Of a stretch of DNA of 64,000 bases, positions 43,662-52,739 are shown one piece after another. The notes below the pieces were generated by a model. It searched no databases and was not told the DNA's origin. It saw only the letters and a program-made list of their open reading frames with translations. Source of the DNA: Kluyvera sp047971185 (GTDB taxonomy: Bacteria; Pseudomonadota; Gammaproteobacteria; Enterobacterales; Enterobacteriaceae). The DNA is taken from NCBI RefSeq assembly GCF_047971185.1, contig NZ_JBKDZH010000018.1, forward strand, positions 1-64,000. Direction: 5' to 3'. Each line of letters opens with the position of its first letter. Positions within the stretch are counted from its first letter, which is position 1. The position numbers were made by a program, and so were the translations under genes.

Positions 43662-45508
43662 TTATTGCCACCGCCGGTCACGTCGACCACGGCAAAACCA
43701 CGCTGCTGCAGGCGATCACCGGCATTAACGCCGACCGCCTGCCGGAAGAGAAATCTCGCGGTATGACCATCGATCTGGGCTACGCCTACTGGCCGCAGCC
43801 GGACGGGCGCGTGCTGGGCTTTATCGACGTGCCGGGGCATGAAAAATTCCTCTCCAATATGCTGGCGGGCGTCGGTGGTATCGACCATGCGCTGCTGGTG
43901 GTGGCGTGCGATGACGGCGTGATGGCGCAGACCCGCGAGCATCTGGCGATTCTCCAACTGACGGGCAACCCGACGCTGACGGTGGCGTTAACCAAAACCG
44001 ATCGCGTTGATGCGGCGAGAATTACTGAAGTGCGTGATGAAATCGCCGACGTGCTGCGTGAATACGGTTTTGAACAGGCTACATTATTTGAAACGGCGGC
44101 GACGGCGAATATCGGCATTGAAGCGCTGCGCGACCATTTACGCCAGCTTGCCGCTCGCGAGCACCCGGAGCATCAGCGTTTCCGTCTGGCTATCGACCGC
44201 GCTTTTACCGTCAAGGGCGCAGGCCTGGTGGTCACCGGCACGGCGCTGTCGGGCGACGTGCGCGTGGGCGATACTCTGTGGCTGACCGGCATGGGTACGC
44301 CGATGCGCGTGCGCGGTTTGCATGCGCAGAATCAGCCGGTTGAGCATGCGCACGGCGGGCAGCGTATTGCGCTGAATATCGTTGGCGCGGCGGAAAAGGG
44401 CGATATCAGCCGCGGCGACTGGCTGCTGACGGAAGCGCCGCCGGAGCCCGTTGAGCGGGTTATCGTTGAGCTGCAAAGCCACCTGCCGCTTAGCCAGTGG
44501 CAGCCGCTGCACATTCACCACGCCGCCAGCCATATCACCGGCCGCGTGTCGCTGCTGGAAAATAACCTCGCTGAGCTGGTGCTCGACACGCCGCTGTGGC
44601 TGGCGGATAACGACCGACTGGTGCTGCGCGATATTTCGGCGAAAGTGACGCTCGCCGGGGCGCGGGTGGTGACGCTGAACTCACCGCGCCGGGGCAAGCG
44701 TAAACCCGATTACCTGGCCTGGATCGCCGCGCTGGCGCTGGCAAAAACCGACGCTCAGGCGCTGGCGGCGCATCTCTCCCGCGATGCGGTGAAGCTGCGT
44801 GAGTTCGGCTGGGCGCGCCAGCTCAGCACGCAGGGGCTGGAACAGCTGATTGCCCAGCCGGGGTTTATCCTCGCTGGCGACTGCCTGCTGGATGCGCCGC
44901 TGGCGGCACGCTGGCAGCGTAAATTGCTGGACGCGCTGGCGCTGTATCACGAGCAGCATAAGGATGAGCCGGGCCCGGGCCGTGAACGCCTGCGCCGCAT
45001 CGCGCTGCCGATGGAAGATGAAGCGCTGGTGCTGACCTTAATTGAGCAGATGCGTGAAAGCGGCGTGATTGCCAGCCATCACGGCTGGCTGCACCTGCCG
45101 GACCATAAGGCCGGGTTCACCGACGAGCAGCAGGCTATCTGGCAGAAAGCCGCGCCGCTGTTTGGCGACGAACCGTGGTGGGTGCGCGATCTGGCGACGC
45201 AGACCGGCACCGACGAGAATGCGATGCGCGGCGTGCTACGCCTGGCGGCGCAGCAGGGGATGATCACCGCGATTGTGAAAGACCGCTACTATCGCAACGA
45301 TCGCATCGTGGCGTTCGCCAGCATGATTCGCGAGCTCGATCTGGAAAAAGGCTCCACCTGCGCGGCGGATTTCCGCGATAAGCTGAACGTTGGCCGTAAG
45401 TTAGCGATTCAGATCCTTGAATATTTTAACCGTATCGGCTTTACGCGCCGCCGCGGCAACGACCACTTATTGCGCGATGCGCTGCTGTTCCCGGAAAACA
45501 AAACGTAA
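43658..45508 (+). CDS. selB: Selenocysteine-specific translation elongation factor SelB
   Basis: This 616-residue GTPase delivers Sec-tRNA(Sec) to UGA codons that are followed by a SECIS hairpin. The G1 motif GHVDHGKT is at residues 7-14 and the DVPGHEKF motif near residue 58. Domains II and III of the EF-Tu type are followed by four winged-helix domains that bind the SECIS RNA. The last of these, with FNRIGFTRRRGNDH, is at the C-terminus. It is two residues longer than E. coli SelB. It is coupled to selA by a 4-nt overlap. Confidence 0.98.
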   Translation: MIIATAGHVDHGKTTLLQAITGINADRLPEEKSRGMTIDLGYAYWPQPDGRVLGFIDVPGHEKFLSNMLAGVGGIDHALLVVACDDGVMAQTREHLAILQLTGNPTLTVALTKTDRVDAARITEVRDEIADVLREYGFEQATLFETAATANIGIEALRDHLRQLAAREHPEHQRFRLAIDRAFTVKGAGLVVTGTALSGDVRVGDTLWLTGMGTPMRVRGLHAQNQPVEHAHGGQRIALNIVGAAEKGDISRGDWLLTEAPPEPVERVIVELQSHLPLSQWQPLHIHHAASHITGRVSLLENNLAELVLDTPLWLADNDRLVLRDISAKVTLAGARVVTLNSPRRGKRKPDYLAWIAALALAKTDAQALAAHLSRDAVKLREFGWARQLSTQGLEQLIAQPGFILAGDCLLDAPLAARWQRKLLDALALYHEQHKDEPGPGRERLRRIALPMEDEALVLTLIEQMRESGVIASHHGWLHLPDHKAGFTDEQQAIWQKAAPLFGDEPWWVRDLATQTGTDENAMRGVLRLAAQQGMITAIVKDRYYRNDRIVAFASMIRELDLEKGSTCAADFRDKLNVGRKLAIQILEYFNRIGFTRRRGNDHLLRDALLFPENKT

Positions 45509-45561
45509 CAATTGATTTGAAAAAGATATCAAATCAAACACAAAAATATATTTATCACTAT

Positions 45562-45597
45562 AAATCGCGACATTAACAACAAAATGCCGCGATTTTT
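45562..45597 (+). terminator. Intrinsic terminator after selAB
   Basis: AAATCGCG pairs with CGCGATTT across an 18-nt loop and is followed by a T-rich tract. It lies 54 nt after the selB stop, in a strongly AT-rich spacer that also holds the yiaY start region. Confidence 0.65.
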
Positions 45598-45692
45598 ATT
45601 TTTTACGTCGAGTAAAATGCTAACTGGATCGTGTTTTATGGGCGGTTAATGCTATAGCCTCGGGAGCTTGCTTATTAAATAAAGGAACTATC

Positions 45693-46844
45693 ATGACTGC
45701 ATCAACTTTCTTCATCCCTTCAGTGAACGTTATTGGTAACGGCGCCTTAAAAGACGCGATGAATACCATGAAAGACTACGGCTATCGCCGCGCTCTGATT
45801 GTCACTGATGCAGTTCTGAACAAGCTCGGCGTGGCGGCGGATATCCAGAAACGCCTCCAGGAATTTGACATCCTGAGCGTGGTATTCGACGGCACGCACC
45901 CGAACCCGACCACCGTTAACGTGGAAGAAGGCCTGGAAATGCTGCGCGCCAATGATTGCGACTGCGTCATTTCCCTGGGCGGCGGCTCCCCGCACGACTG
46001 TGCGAAAGGGATCGCGCTGGTCGCCTCTAACGGCGGCGATATCCGTGATTATGAAGGCGTTGATCGCTCTGCTAAACCGCAGCTGCCGATGATCGCCATC
46101 AACACCACTGCGGGCACGGCGTCTGAAATGACCCGTTTCTGCATCATCACCGACGTAACGCGTCATATCAAAATGGCGATCGTCGACAAGCACGTGACGC
46201 CGGTTCTCTCCGTCAACGACTCTTCCCTGATGGAAGGCATGCCGAAAGGGCTGACCGCCGCCACCGGTATGGATGCGCTGACCCACGCGATTGAAGCCTA
46301 TGTCTCTATTGCCGCCACGCCGATTACCGACGCCTGCGCGCTGAAAGCCATCACCATGATTATCGACAATCTGCCGACCGCGGTAGAAAACGGTAGCAAC
46401 AGCGAAGCGCGCGAAGCGATGGCCTACGCTCAGTTCCTGGCGGGCATGGCGTTCAACAACGCTTCCCTGGGCTACGTTCACGCGATGGCGCACCAGCTGG
46501 GCGGTTTCTACGATCTGCCGCACGGCGTGTGCAACGCGGTGCTGCTGCCGCACGTGCAGGTGTTCAACAGCAAAGTGGCCGCCGCGCGTCTGCGCGACTG
46601 CGCCCAGGCCATGCATATCGACGTGAGTGCAATGAGCGACGAGCAGGGCGCTGAAGCCTGCATTGAGGCCATTCGTAAACTGGCGCGCCAGGTGAACATC
46701 CCGGCGGGCCTGCGTGACCTGAACGTGAAAGAAGAGGACATCCCGGTGCTGGCGACCAACGCGCTGAAAGATGCCTGCGGCCTGACCAACCCAATCCAGG
46801 CAACGCACGACGAAATTATGGCGATTTTCCGCGCAGCCATGTAA
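45693..46844 (+). CDS. yiaY: Iron-containing alcohol dehydrogenase YiaY
   Basis: This 383-residue protein belongs to the group III (iron-dependent) alcohol dehydrogenases and has the E. coli YiaY length. The NAD-binding GGGSPHDCAKGIAL near residue 96 is present. The metal ligands fit in the segments MDALTHAIEAYVS and LGYVHAMAHQLGGFYDLPHGVCNA. The physiological substrate is not settled; L-threonine and short alcohols have been proposed for relatives. It lies after selB as in E. coli, and its own terminator follows at 46867-46892. Confidence 0.95.
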   Translation: MTASTFFIPSVNVIGNGALKDAMNTMKDYGYRRALIVTDAVLNKLGVAADIQKRLQEFDILSVVFDGTHPNPTTVNVEEGLEMLRANDCDCVISLGGGSPHDCAKGIALVASNGGDIRDYEGVDRSAKPQLPMIAINTTAGTASEMTRFCIITDVTRHIKMAIVDKHVTPVLSVNDSSLMEGMPKGLTAATGMDALTHAIEAYVSIAATPITDACALKAITMIIDNLPTAVENGSNSEAREAMAYAQFLAGMAFNNASLGYVHAMAHQLGGFYDLPHGVCNAVLLPHVQVFNSKVAAARLRDCAQAMHIDVSAMSDEQGAEACIEAIRKLARQVNIPAGLRDLNVKEEDIPVLATNALKDACGLTNPIQATHDEIMAIFRAAM

Positions 46845-46866
46845 TTCCGCGCAAAGTAACAAAAAA

Positions 46867-46892
46867 GCAGAACGTTCACGTTCTGCTTTTTT
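46867..46892 (+). terminator. Intrinsic terminator of yiaY
   Basis: GCAGAACG and CGTTCTGC form an 8-bp stem with the tetraloop TTCA, flanked by A-run and T-run. It lies 22 nt after the yiaY stop. Confidence 0.92.
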
Positions 46893-46924
46893 ATGGCCGC
46901 TGTTTTGCGCTGTAACCCCTGTTC

Positions 46925-46940
46925 GGTGATGCTGAACACA
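46925..46940 (+). promoter_or_regulatory. Possible CRP-binding site upstream of the GH43 gene
   Basis: GGTGA-TGCTGA-ACACA matches the CRP pattern TGTGA-N6-TCACA at eight of ten conserved positions. It lies 72 nt upstream of the GH43 start codon, a sensible place for class I or II activation of a sugar-catabolic gene. This is a pattern match only. Confidence 0.45.
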
Positions 46941-47011
46941 TTATCTTCCGGCAAATAACTCTATAAAACATTGTTTCATTTTTATTCGTTTAACATAAAA
47001 AGGAATAATGC

Positions 47012-48634
47012 ATGCGGAAGATATATTCATTAATTGTCATGCTCTCCGCTCTACCCGCAGTATCGCTCGCGGCGATAGATTGCCAGAAGCTGTCCGGCGA
47101 TCGCTGGAAGGCGGGCGTTGAGGGCCAGCGGCAGGCCGACCTGGGCAATGGCTGCTACCTGAATCCCATTCTCTCTGGTGATCACCCCGATCCTTCCATT
47201 ATTAAAGATGGTCAGGATTACTACATGACCTTCTCGTCATTTGAAGATTCTCCAGGCCTGATTATCTGGCACTCCCGCGATCTGGTGAACTGGCAGCCGG
47301 TTGGGCCCGCGCTGACGCAGCCAACTGATGCGGTGTGGGCACCAGACTTAGTGAAATATGGTGACCAGTACTATATCTACTTCACCACTAACCGCATCAT
47401 TGATGAAAAAGGCACCAAAAAGAAAACGCTGTACGTGGTAACGGCGAAGGATATCCGCGGCCCGTGGAGTGCGCCGAAAGATATGGGGCTACAAAATCCG
47501 GCCAGTGACCCGGGGCATGCGGTGGGTGAAGATGGAAAACGCTATTTGTTTATGTCCGGCGGAAACCGTGTGCAGCTTAGCGATGATGGGCTGAGTACGG
47601 TAGGGCCGATGTCCGTAGTTTACACCGGCTGGCAATATCCTGAAGAGTGGGAGGTCGAAAGCTTTTCCCAGGAAGGCCCGAAGATTTTGCACCATGGCGA
47701 TTATTACTACATGGTGCTGGCAGAAGGCGGAACGGCCGGGCCACCAACCGGGCACATGGTGATTGCGGCCAGATCGCGATCCATCAACGGGCCGTGGGAA
47801 AACTCGCCGCATAACCCGATTATCCGCACCCAGAATAAGCAGGAAAAATGGTGGTCGCGCGGCCATGCGACGCTGATTGAAGGGCCCGATAAGCAGTGGT
47901 ACATGGTGTATCACGGCTATGAAAATGGCTTTATGACGCTGGGGCGGCAGGCGATGCTGGAACCTATCGTCTGGGGAGACGACGGCTGGTTCACCGCCTC
48001 CGGGGGCGATACCGGCAAACCGCTGCCGATGCCGAAGGGCGGCGAGGCCGTCGTGCACGGCATGGCGTGGTCCAATAGCTTTACGGCCGATGCGTTTCCG
48101 CTACGCTGGCATTTCTATCATGCACAGAATAATGAGCTACAGCGCGTTCGGCTCAATAACGGCGAGCTGGTGTTGCAGGCCAAAGGCTCGTCGCCAAAAG
48201 ATACCTCGCCGTTGACGATGATTGCGGGCGATCGCGCTTATCAGGTAGAGGTAACCGCCCATTTCACCCCGCAGGCGCAGGCCGGACTGCTGCTGTTTTA
48301 TAACCAGAAGCTGTACGTCGGGCTTGGGGTTAACGCGCAGGGCGTGGTAATGCACCGTTATGGCATGGAGCGAAACGAGAAGGCCCCGGCGCATCTGCAG
48401 AAGGTGAATACCGTCGATATCCGTATGATTAATCGCGAGAACATTGTGACCTTCTGGACGCGTCCCGCCGGTAGCGATAAATGGATAAAGTATCCGGTGC
48501 AGATGGAGGTATCAGGCTACAACCAGAACGTTGGCTATGATTTCCTCAGCCTGCGCCCGGCGTTGTATAGCGCGGGCGAAGGCAGCGTGACGTTTAGCCA
48601 TTTTCGCTATCAGGCGCTGCCAGAGGCTGAGTGA
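47012..48634 (+). CDS. Secreted glycoside hydrolase family 43 (arabinosidase/xylosidase type)
   Basis: This 540-residue protein has a signal peptide (residues 1-20, cleavage near SLA-AID) and then a GH43 five-bladed propeller. The expected catalytic triad is present: base Asp60 (HPDPSI), pKa-modulating Asp166 (ASDPGHA) and acid Glu221 (SQEGPKIL). A C-terminal beta-sandwich of about 190 residues, as in many GH43 xylosidases and arabinosidases, follows. It should release arabinose or xylose from plant glycans in the periplasm or outside the cell. The exact linkage is not known. E. coli K-12 has aldB and yia genes here instead. The gene is followed by a terminator and faces the minus-strand arabinoside genes. 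Confidence 0.87.
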   Translation: MRKIYSLIVMLSALPAVSLAAIDCQKLSGDRWKAGVEGQRQADLGNGCYLNPILSGDHPDPSIIKDGQDYYMTFSSFEDSPGLIIWHSRDLVNWQPVGPALTQPTDAVWAPDLVKYGDQYYIYFTTNRIIDEKGTKKKTLYVVTAKDIRGPWSAPKDMGLQNPASDPGHAVGEDGKRYLFMSGGNRVQLSDDGLSTVGPMSVVYTGWQYPEEWEVESFSQEGPKILHHGDYYYMVLAEGGTAGPPTGHMVIAARSRSINGPWENSPHNPIIRTQNKQEKWWSRGHATLIEGPDKQWYMVYHGYENGFMTLGRQAMLEPIVWGDDGWFTASGGDTGKPLPMPKGGEAVVHGMAWSNSFTADAFPLRWHFYHAQNNELQRVRLNNGELVLQAKGSSPKDTSPLTMIAGDRAYQVEVTAHFTPQAQAGLLLFYNQKLYVGLGVNAQGVVMHRYGMERNEKAPAHLQKVNTVDIRMINRENIVTFWTRPAGSDKWIKYPVQMEVSGYNQNVGYDFLSLRPALYSAGEGSVTFSHFRYQALPEAE

Positions 48635-48661
48635 TTTTTTCGGCTACGTCGGTGATGAAAG

Positions 48662-48687
48662 GACAGAACGCTGGCGTTCTGTCTTTT
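48662..48687. terminator. Intrinsic terminator after the GH43 gene
   Basis: GACAGAACG pairs with CGTTCTGTC across a CTGG tetraloop and is followed by TTTTCATTTTT. It lies 27 nt after the GH43 stop and touches the end of the opposite-strand membrane-protein gene, so it could work for both. Confidence 0.88.
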
Positions 48688-49019
48688 CATTTTTGCGGCT
48701 TATTATTTCCGGGCACAACGCGCAGCGTTAGCTCGCGAAACTGCCCATAAATCCACAGTCCAAGCCAGCTCAGGCTGCCGATAACGGCGGTCAGAATTAA
48801 TGCCAGCAACAGAAACAGCAGCGGGCTGAAAATGAGCGCAGGGAAGCCATGAACGATTTCTCCGTTCCAGCGAATGGTAATCAACGTAATACCTATCGCG
48901 CCGAGAATACCGTTGAACACGCCGAAGGGGACCAGTGAGCACAGCAGGCCGAGCAGGTGAATTCTATAGAGGCTGCCCGCGCTGATTTTCTTTAACGTCA
49001 GAGAGTGAAATTCGTCCAT
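48687..49019 (-). CDS. Small two-helix membrane protein of unknown function
   Basis: The gene encodes 110 residues that I do not recognise with certainty. Two long hydrophobic stretches are visible, at about residues 20-48 and 58-92, the second containing FSPLLFLLLALIL. Short hydrophilic ends flank them (MDEFHSLTLKKISAGSLYRI and VVPGNNKPQK). The layout recalls DUF3566-type small membrane proteins, but that is only an impression. It lies between the GH43 and GH127 genes. A TTAACGTCAGAGAG context around the start and absence of a strong ribosome-binding site make expression level uncertain. A role in the neighbouring arabinoside use is not shown. Confidence 0.65.
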   Translation of the reverse strand: MDEFHSLTLKKISAGSLYRIHLLGLLCSLVPFGVFNGILGAIGITLITIRWNGEIVHGFPALIFSPLLFLLLALILTAVIGSLSWLGLWIYGQFRELTLRVVPGNNKPQK

Positions 49020-49070
49020 GGGGGTGAGTTACTTGCGGATTTTATTGTCAGGCGATTATAGGGGATTTGG

Positions 49071-49121
49071 CGTCGCTACGCTCGGCAGGTCTGATTTCAG
49101 ACCCGGGCGGGCGCAGCGACG
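49071..49121. repeat. REP-like palindrome
   Basis: CGTCGCT pairs with AGCGACG as an outer stem, and GGTCTGATTTCAGACC forms a perfect inner hairpin. The element fills the gap between the 110-residue membrane-protein gene and the end of the GH127 gene and resembles the other REP/BIME units of this window. Confidence 0.65.
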
Positions 49122-49130
49122 GCGGGGAGG

Positions 49131-51089
49131 TTACTCGCCTTCGTTAACCCAGATCGGCATCTCGCCTTCGCCACGGTTGGCCCAGCTAAACCACGGAATA
49201 AAGGTTAACGTCTGCGGCTGGCGCTGTGCCGGCGGCGTATCGTAATGCCACAGCGACTGCTGCTCCGGCTGGCTTGCCGTATGCTTAACGCCCTGCGCCT
49301 GCAGCAGCACCTTGTGAGCGAAAATGCCTTTGCCTTCCAGCTCGGTAAACGGCGCGTCTGCCGGCAGCCACAGATTATGCAGCTCCTCACCGTTATCGGC
49401 CTGCTCCAGGCAGTAAACCAGCGGCCCGCGCTGCACGGCGACCTTGCCGGCGACGTGGCGGACCAGCGGGTTGCCGTAGACCCGACGCACCGGCATTGGC
49501 AGCGTCAGCGTTAAGGTATCGCCTTCCACCCAGGTGCGGGAGATATGCAGATAGCCTTTTTTCACCGTTCCAGCCACGTCGCGACCGTTTAGCGTCACCA
49601 GCGGATCGCGGCACCAGTCCGGCAGGCGCAGCGCCAGCGTGTGGTTAACCGGATCCGGTGAATCAACGGCGATCTTGACCTGATCCTGCCATGGATAGTT
49701 ACCGCTAATGCGCAAGCGCAGCGTTTGCTCGCCGACCGGGACCTCAACGCTGTTACCGATATACAGGTTCACGTATAGCGCATCCTGGCGCGGCGTGTAG
49801 ATGTAGTGGCCGATTGAGGTCAGCACGCGGGCGATATTCGGCGGGCAGCAGGCGCAGCCGAACCAGCGCTGGCGCACCGGCTTCACGTGGTCGTAGATGT
49901 GGTTGAACGATAGCGTTTTCGGGTGCACTTCCAGCGGGTTAACGTAGAAGAAGTGCTTGCCGTCCAGCGCCATGCCGCCCAGCACCGTGTTATATAACGC
50001 GCGCTCCATAACGTCGGCGTACTGGCTGTCTGCCTCCATCTCCAGCATACGGCGGGCAAACATCATCAGGCCAATGGAGGCGCAGCTTTCTGCGTAGACC
50101 GTATCGTTCGGCAGGTCGTAGTCGCTGCTGAAGGCTTCGCCGCTGCTTTGTGAGCCGATCCCACCGGTGATGTACAGCTGGCGCTGCGCCATGTTGTTCC
50201 ACAGGCGCAGGCAGTCCTGGCGTTTGTTTTCGTCCTGGCTCAGACGGGCGAGGTGCGCCACGCCGGTCATCAGGTAGACGAATCGCACCGCATGGCCAAT
50301 AGCCGTAGGCTGCTCGGCAATGGGCTGATGCGCCTGGCTGTAAGGCTTGTCTTTCACCATCCATGCCGGGCCGTAGGTATTCCAGTAGGAGGTTTTACCG
50401 CGTTTTTCGTATTCGTCGTCGTAGAAGTGCGGCTGTTTACCGCGTTCTTCGACGAAATAATTCACCAGCGCCATATAGCGCGGCTCTTCGGTCACCTCAT
50501 ACAGGCGCATCAGCGCTAGCTCGATTTCCGGGTGGCCGGGGTAGCCGTGAATCTGGTTTTCTCCGGTGCCGAAGACCCGGTCGATATGGTCGGCGAGGCG
50601 GCACACCACTTCCAGCAGGCGACGTTTTCCGGTGGCCTGGAAGAAAGCGACGCCCGCTTCAATCATATGCCCCGCGCAGTACAGCTCGTGGCATTCGGCA
50701 AGATTGGTCCAGCGTTCTTGCGGGGCTTTGACGGTGAAATAGGTGTTCAGATAACCGTCGTCGCACTGGGCGGCGGCGACCAGTTCAATCACCGCATCGG
50801 CGGTTTTTTCCAGCTCGGCGTCCGGCTTCTGGCACAGCGACCAGGCGACGGCTTCCAGCCATTTCGCCACGTCGCTGTCCTGGAAGACCATGCCGTAAAA
50901 TTCCCCCGCCTGCTGGCCTGCGGCAATGCGGAAGTTTTCTATCGCGTGGCTGGGTTCGGCATCGTCAATGCGGTCATTTAATGCATCCCATTGATAGGGG
51001 ATTACCACATCGCGAACCAGCTGTTGATACTGGGCGAAAAACGGGTCATTAACTTTCAACGTATGCAGATTCACTTCCATAACAGACAT
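49131..51089 (-). CDS. Glycoside hydrolase family 127 (beta-L-arabinofuranosidase)
   Basis: This 652-residue protein lacks a signal peptide, so it should act in the cytosol. It matches the GH127 family, whose type enzyme is HypBA1 of Bifidobacterium. The acid/base Glu318 lies in SGEAF, and the zinc/nucleophile set is Glu334 and Cys336 in YAESCASI with Cys414 and Cys415 in CACCPPN. In HypBA1 the first of these paired cysteines is the nucleophile. The enzyme should cleave beta-L-arabinofuranosides such as those of hydroxyproline-rich plant glycoproteins. It lies 10 nt downstream of the transporter gene. A GAGGAG ribosome-binding site precedes the ATG at 51089. Confidence 0.9.
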   Translation of the reverse strand: MSVMEVNLHTLKVNDPFFAQYQQLVRDVVIPYQWDALNDRIDDAEPSHAIENFRIAAGQQAGEFYGMVFQDSDVAKWLEAVAWSLCQKPDAELEKTADAVIELVAAAQCDDGYLNTYFTVKAPQERWTNLAECHELYCAGHMIEAGVAFFQATGKRRLLEVVCRLADHIDRVFGTGENQIHGYPGHPEIELALMRLYEVTEEPRYMALVNYFVEERGKQPHFYDDEYEKRGKTSYWNTYGPAWMVKDKPYSQAHQPIAEQPTAIGHAVRFVYLMTGVAHLARLSQDENKRQDCLRLWNNMAQRQLYITGGIGSQSSGEAFSSDYDLPNDTVYAESCASIGLMMFARRMLEMEADSQYADVMERALYNTVLGGMALDGKHFFYVNPLEVHPKTLSFNHIYDHVKPVRQRWFGCACCPPNIARVLTSIGHYIYTPRQDALYVNLYIGNSVEVPVGEQTLRLRISGNYPWQDQVKIAVDSPDPVNHTLALRLPDWCRDPLVTLNGRDVAGTVKKGYLHISRTWVEGDTLTLTLPMPVRRVYGNPLVRHVAGKVAVQRGPLVYCLEQADNGEELHNLWLPADAPFTELEGKGIFAHKVLLQAQGVKHTASQPEQQSLWHYDTPPAQRQPQTLTFIPWFSWANRGEGEMPIWVNEGE

Positions 51090-51099
51090 GGCGAACTCC

Positions 51100-52500
51100 T
51101 CAGGACTGAACGTGACGGGCGCGAAGATCGGTGGCGATGCGCGCCATCATGGGATTATTGAGCTTGCAGGCGCGGATAGAGAACGCCAGCAGCAGGTGGA
51201 ACAGGGCTGGCAGCAGGGTTTCCATCGACGTGATGCCCGCCAGCGATGATGCCGTTTGGTTTCCGACGCCGGGCTGATAGGCCACATAGATAAAGACAAG
51301 GCTAATAATGCCCGCGCTGGAGGCCCAGGCCAGCTTGATGAAAAACAGGTTAAAGGCGAAGTTCATGCCGGAGGAGCGCACACCGGTTTTCCATTCACCG
51401 TAGTCGTCGGAGAACGCCATCAGCGAGAAGTGTAGCGGCAGCGTGAAGCCAAGAATAATGCCGTTACCGAGAATGACCGCCAGCCATAAGGTCTGGTAAG
51501 CCGGGCCGGTGGGTAAGAACCACATCCCCAGCGCGATCGCCGCCAGCACCAGGTTGGTGTAGTAGTAGAGCTTGACGGTATCGAAGCGGCGCGACAGCAG
51601 GTTAATAATGACTGAGCCGAAAATAGACGCGAAGGTCACCATGGTGAAGAACAGGGAGGTGTAGCCGGTGGAGCCGCCCAGTACGTAGGTGATGAAGTAC
51701 ATATAGCCGCCGCCGCGGATATTAAAGACGTTAATCAGCAGGAACGACATCACCAGCATCAGCAGCAGCTGATCGTTTTTACGCAGCCCCGCAATGTGTT
51801 CACGCAGGGTAAATTTGCCCATCATGTCCAACGACACGCGCTCGCGAACCCAGAAGAAGCAGCACAGGAACATGACCGCGGCAATCGCGCATAGAACGCC
51901 GACGCCGTATTGATAACCCTGTGCCGTGTCGCCCTGACCAAGCGCCTTCACCAGCCACGGCAGGCCAACGGAGACCAGGAAACCCGCCACGCCGCACAGC
52001 ACAAAACGCCAGGCCTGGCAGGAGATAACCTCGCTGTGGCGCGTGGTCATGGTGTTGATCAGCGCGCAGTAGGGCACGTTGATGGCGGTATAGCCCATCG
52101 ACAGCAGCAGATAGGTGCCAAATGCCCAGGCGATCTTCACGCCTATGCTGGCGTCGGGAACGGTAAAGGTGAGTACGCCGATGATGGCGATGGGAAGCGC
52201 AATCCACATCTGCCACGGACGGAAGCGCCCCCAGCGGCTCTGCGTGCGGTCGGCCAGCACGCCCATAATCGGGTCGGAAATCGCATCAAAAACGCGAAGC
52301 GCCAGGAACAGGGTGCCAACCAGCGCAGGCGTCAGCCCAAAAACGTCGGTATAAAAGAAGGTCAGGAAGTTCATGATCAGGCAGGTAATCACGGTGCCGC
52401 CCGCATCGCCAAGGCCATAGCCGATTTTCTCGCGGACGGATAATTTCTCGTCCTGTGAACCGGACACGACCTCGCTGGTAGAAATAGGTGTAGCGGTCAT
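51100..52500 (-). CDS. GPH-family (glycoside-pentoside-hexuronide) sugar:cation symporter
   Basis: This 466-residue protein has about twelve membrane helices. It carries the GPH/MFS_2 marks EKIGYGLGDAGGTVI near the N-terminus and DRTQSRWGRFRPW after helix two. Relatives such as MelB, XynT (YagG) and YicJ bring glycosides or pentosides into the cell with Na+ or H+. Next to a GH127 enzyme it most likely imports beta-arabinosides. It is the first gene of the pair, is divergent from the AraC-type regulator, and its ATG has a GAGGAGC ribosome-binding site. Confidence 0.9.
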   Translation of the reverse strand: MTATPISTSEVVSGSQDEKLSVREKIGYGLGDAGGTVITCLIMNFLTFFYTDVFGLTPALVGTLFLALRVFDAISDPIMGVLADRTQSRWGRFRPWQMWIALPIAIIGVLTFTVPDASIGVKIAWAFGTYLLLSMGYTAINVPYCALINTMTTRHSEVISCQAWRFVLCGVAGFLVSVGLPWLVKALGQGDTAQGYQYGVGVLCAIAAVMFLCCFFWVRERVSLDMMGKFTLREHIAGLRKNDQLLLMLVMSFLLINVFNIRGGGYMYFITYVLGGSTGYTSLFFTMVTFASIFGSVIINLLSRRFDTVKLYYYTNLVLAAIALGMWFLPTGPAYQTLWLAVILGNGIILGFTLPLHFSLMAFSDDYGEWKTGVRSSGMNFAFNLFFIKLAWASSAGIISLVFIYVAYQPGVGNQTASSLAGITSMETLLPALFHLLLAFSIRACKLNNPMMARIATDLRARHVQS

Positions 52501-52646
52501 GGGGTGCTCCTCGCAATGTGGAGATGTCTCTTTCAGTAGGGGTATTGTTGTAATGTCATGACCCGTTTAATTTTGCCTGGAAAGCGGCGACCAACAAGGT
52601 CACAAAGAAGTATAAAAAGTGGGTAATTCCGACCTGATGAGAAAAG

Positions 52647-52662
52647 TGTGAAGGCGATCGGG
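52647..52662. promoter_or_regulatory. Control region of the arabinoside operon, weak CRP half-site
   Basis: TGTGA stands at 52647 followed after six bases by TCGGG, so only one half of a CRP site is good. It lies in the 239-nt divergent region between the symporter and the araC-type gene, where sites for that regulator are also expected. I could not identify direct repeats with confidence. Confidence 0.25.
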
Positions 52663-52739
52663 CATAAAATATTTTAGTTGTTAATAATCAGATAGAAAGG
52701 TCATTTTTTAGCGGCGAATAAGCGGGATATTTAATATTT

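Noticed and set aside
45747..46862. 371-codon open frame opposite yiaY
   Set aside because: It mirrors the yiaY coding frame, is rich in His and Arg, and has no start context. It is a shadow of codon usage.
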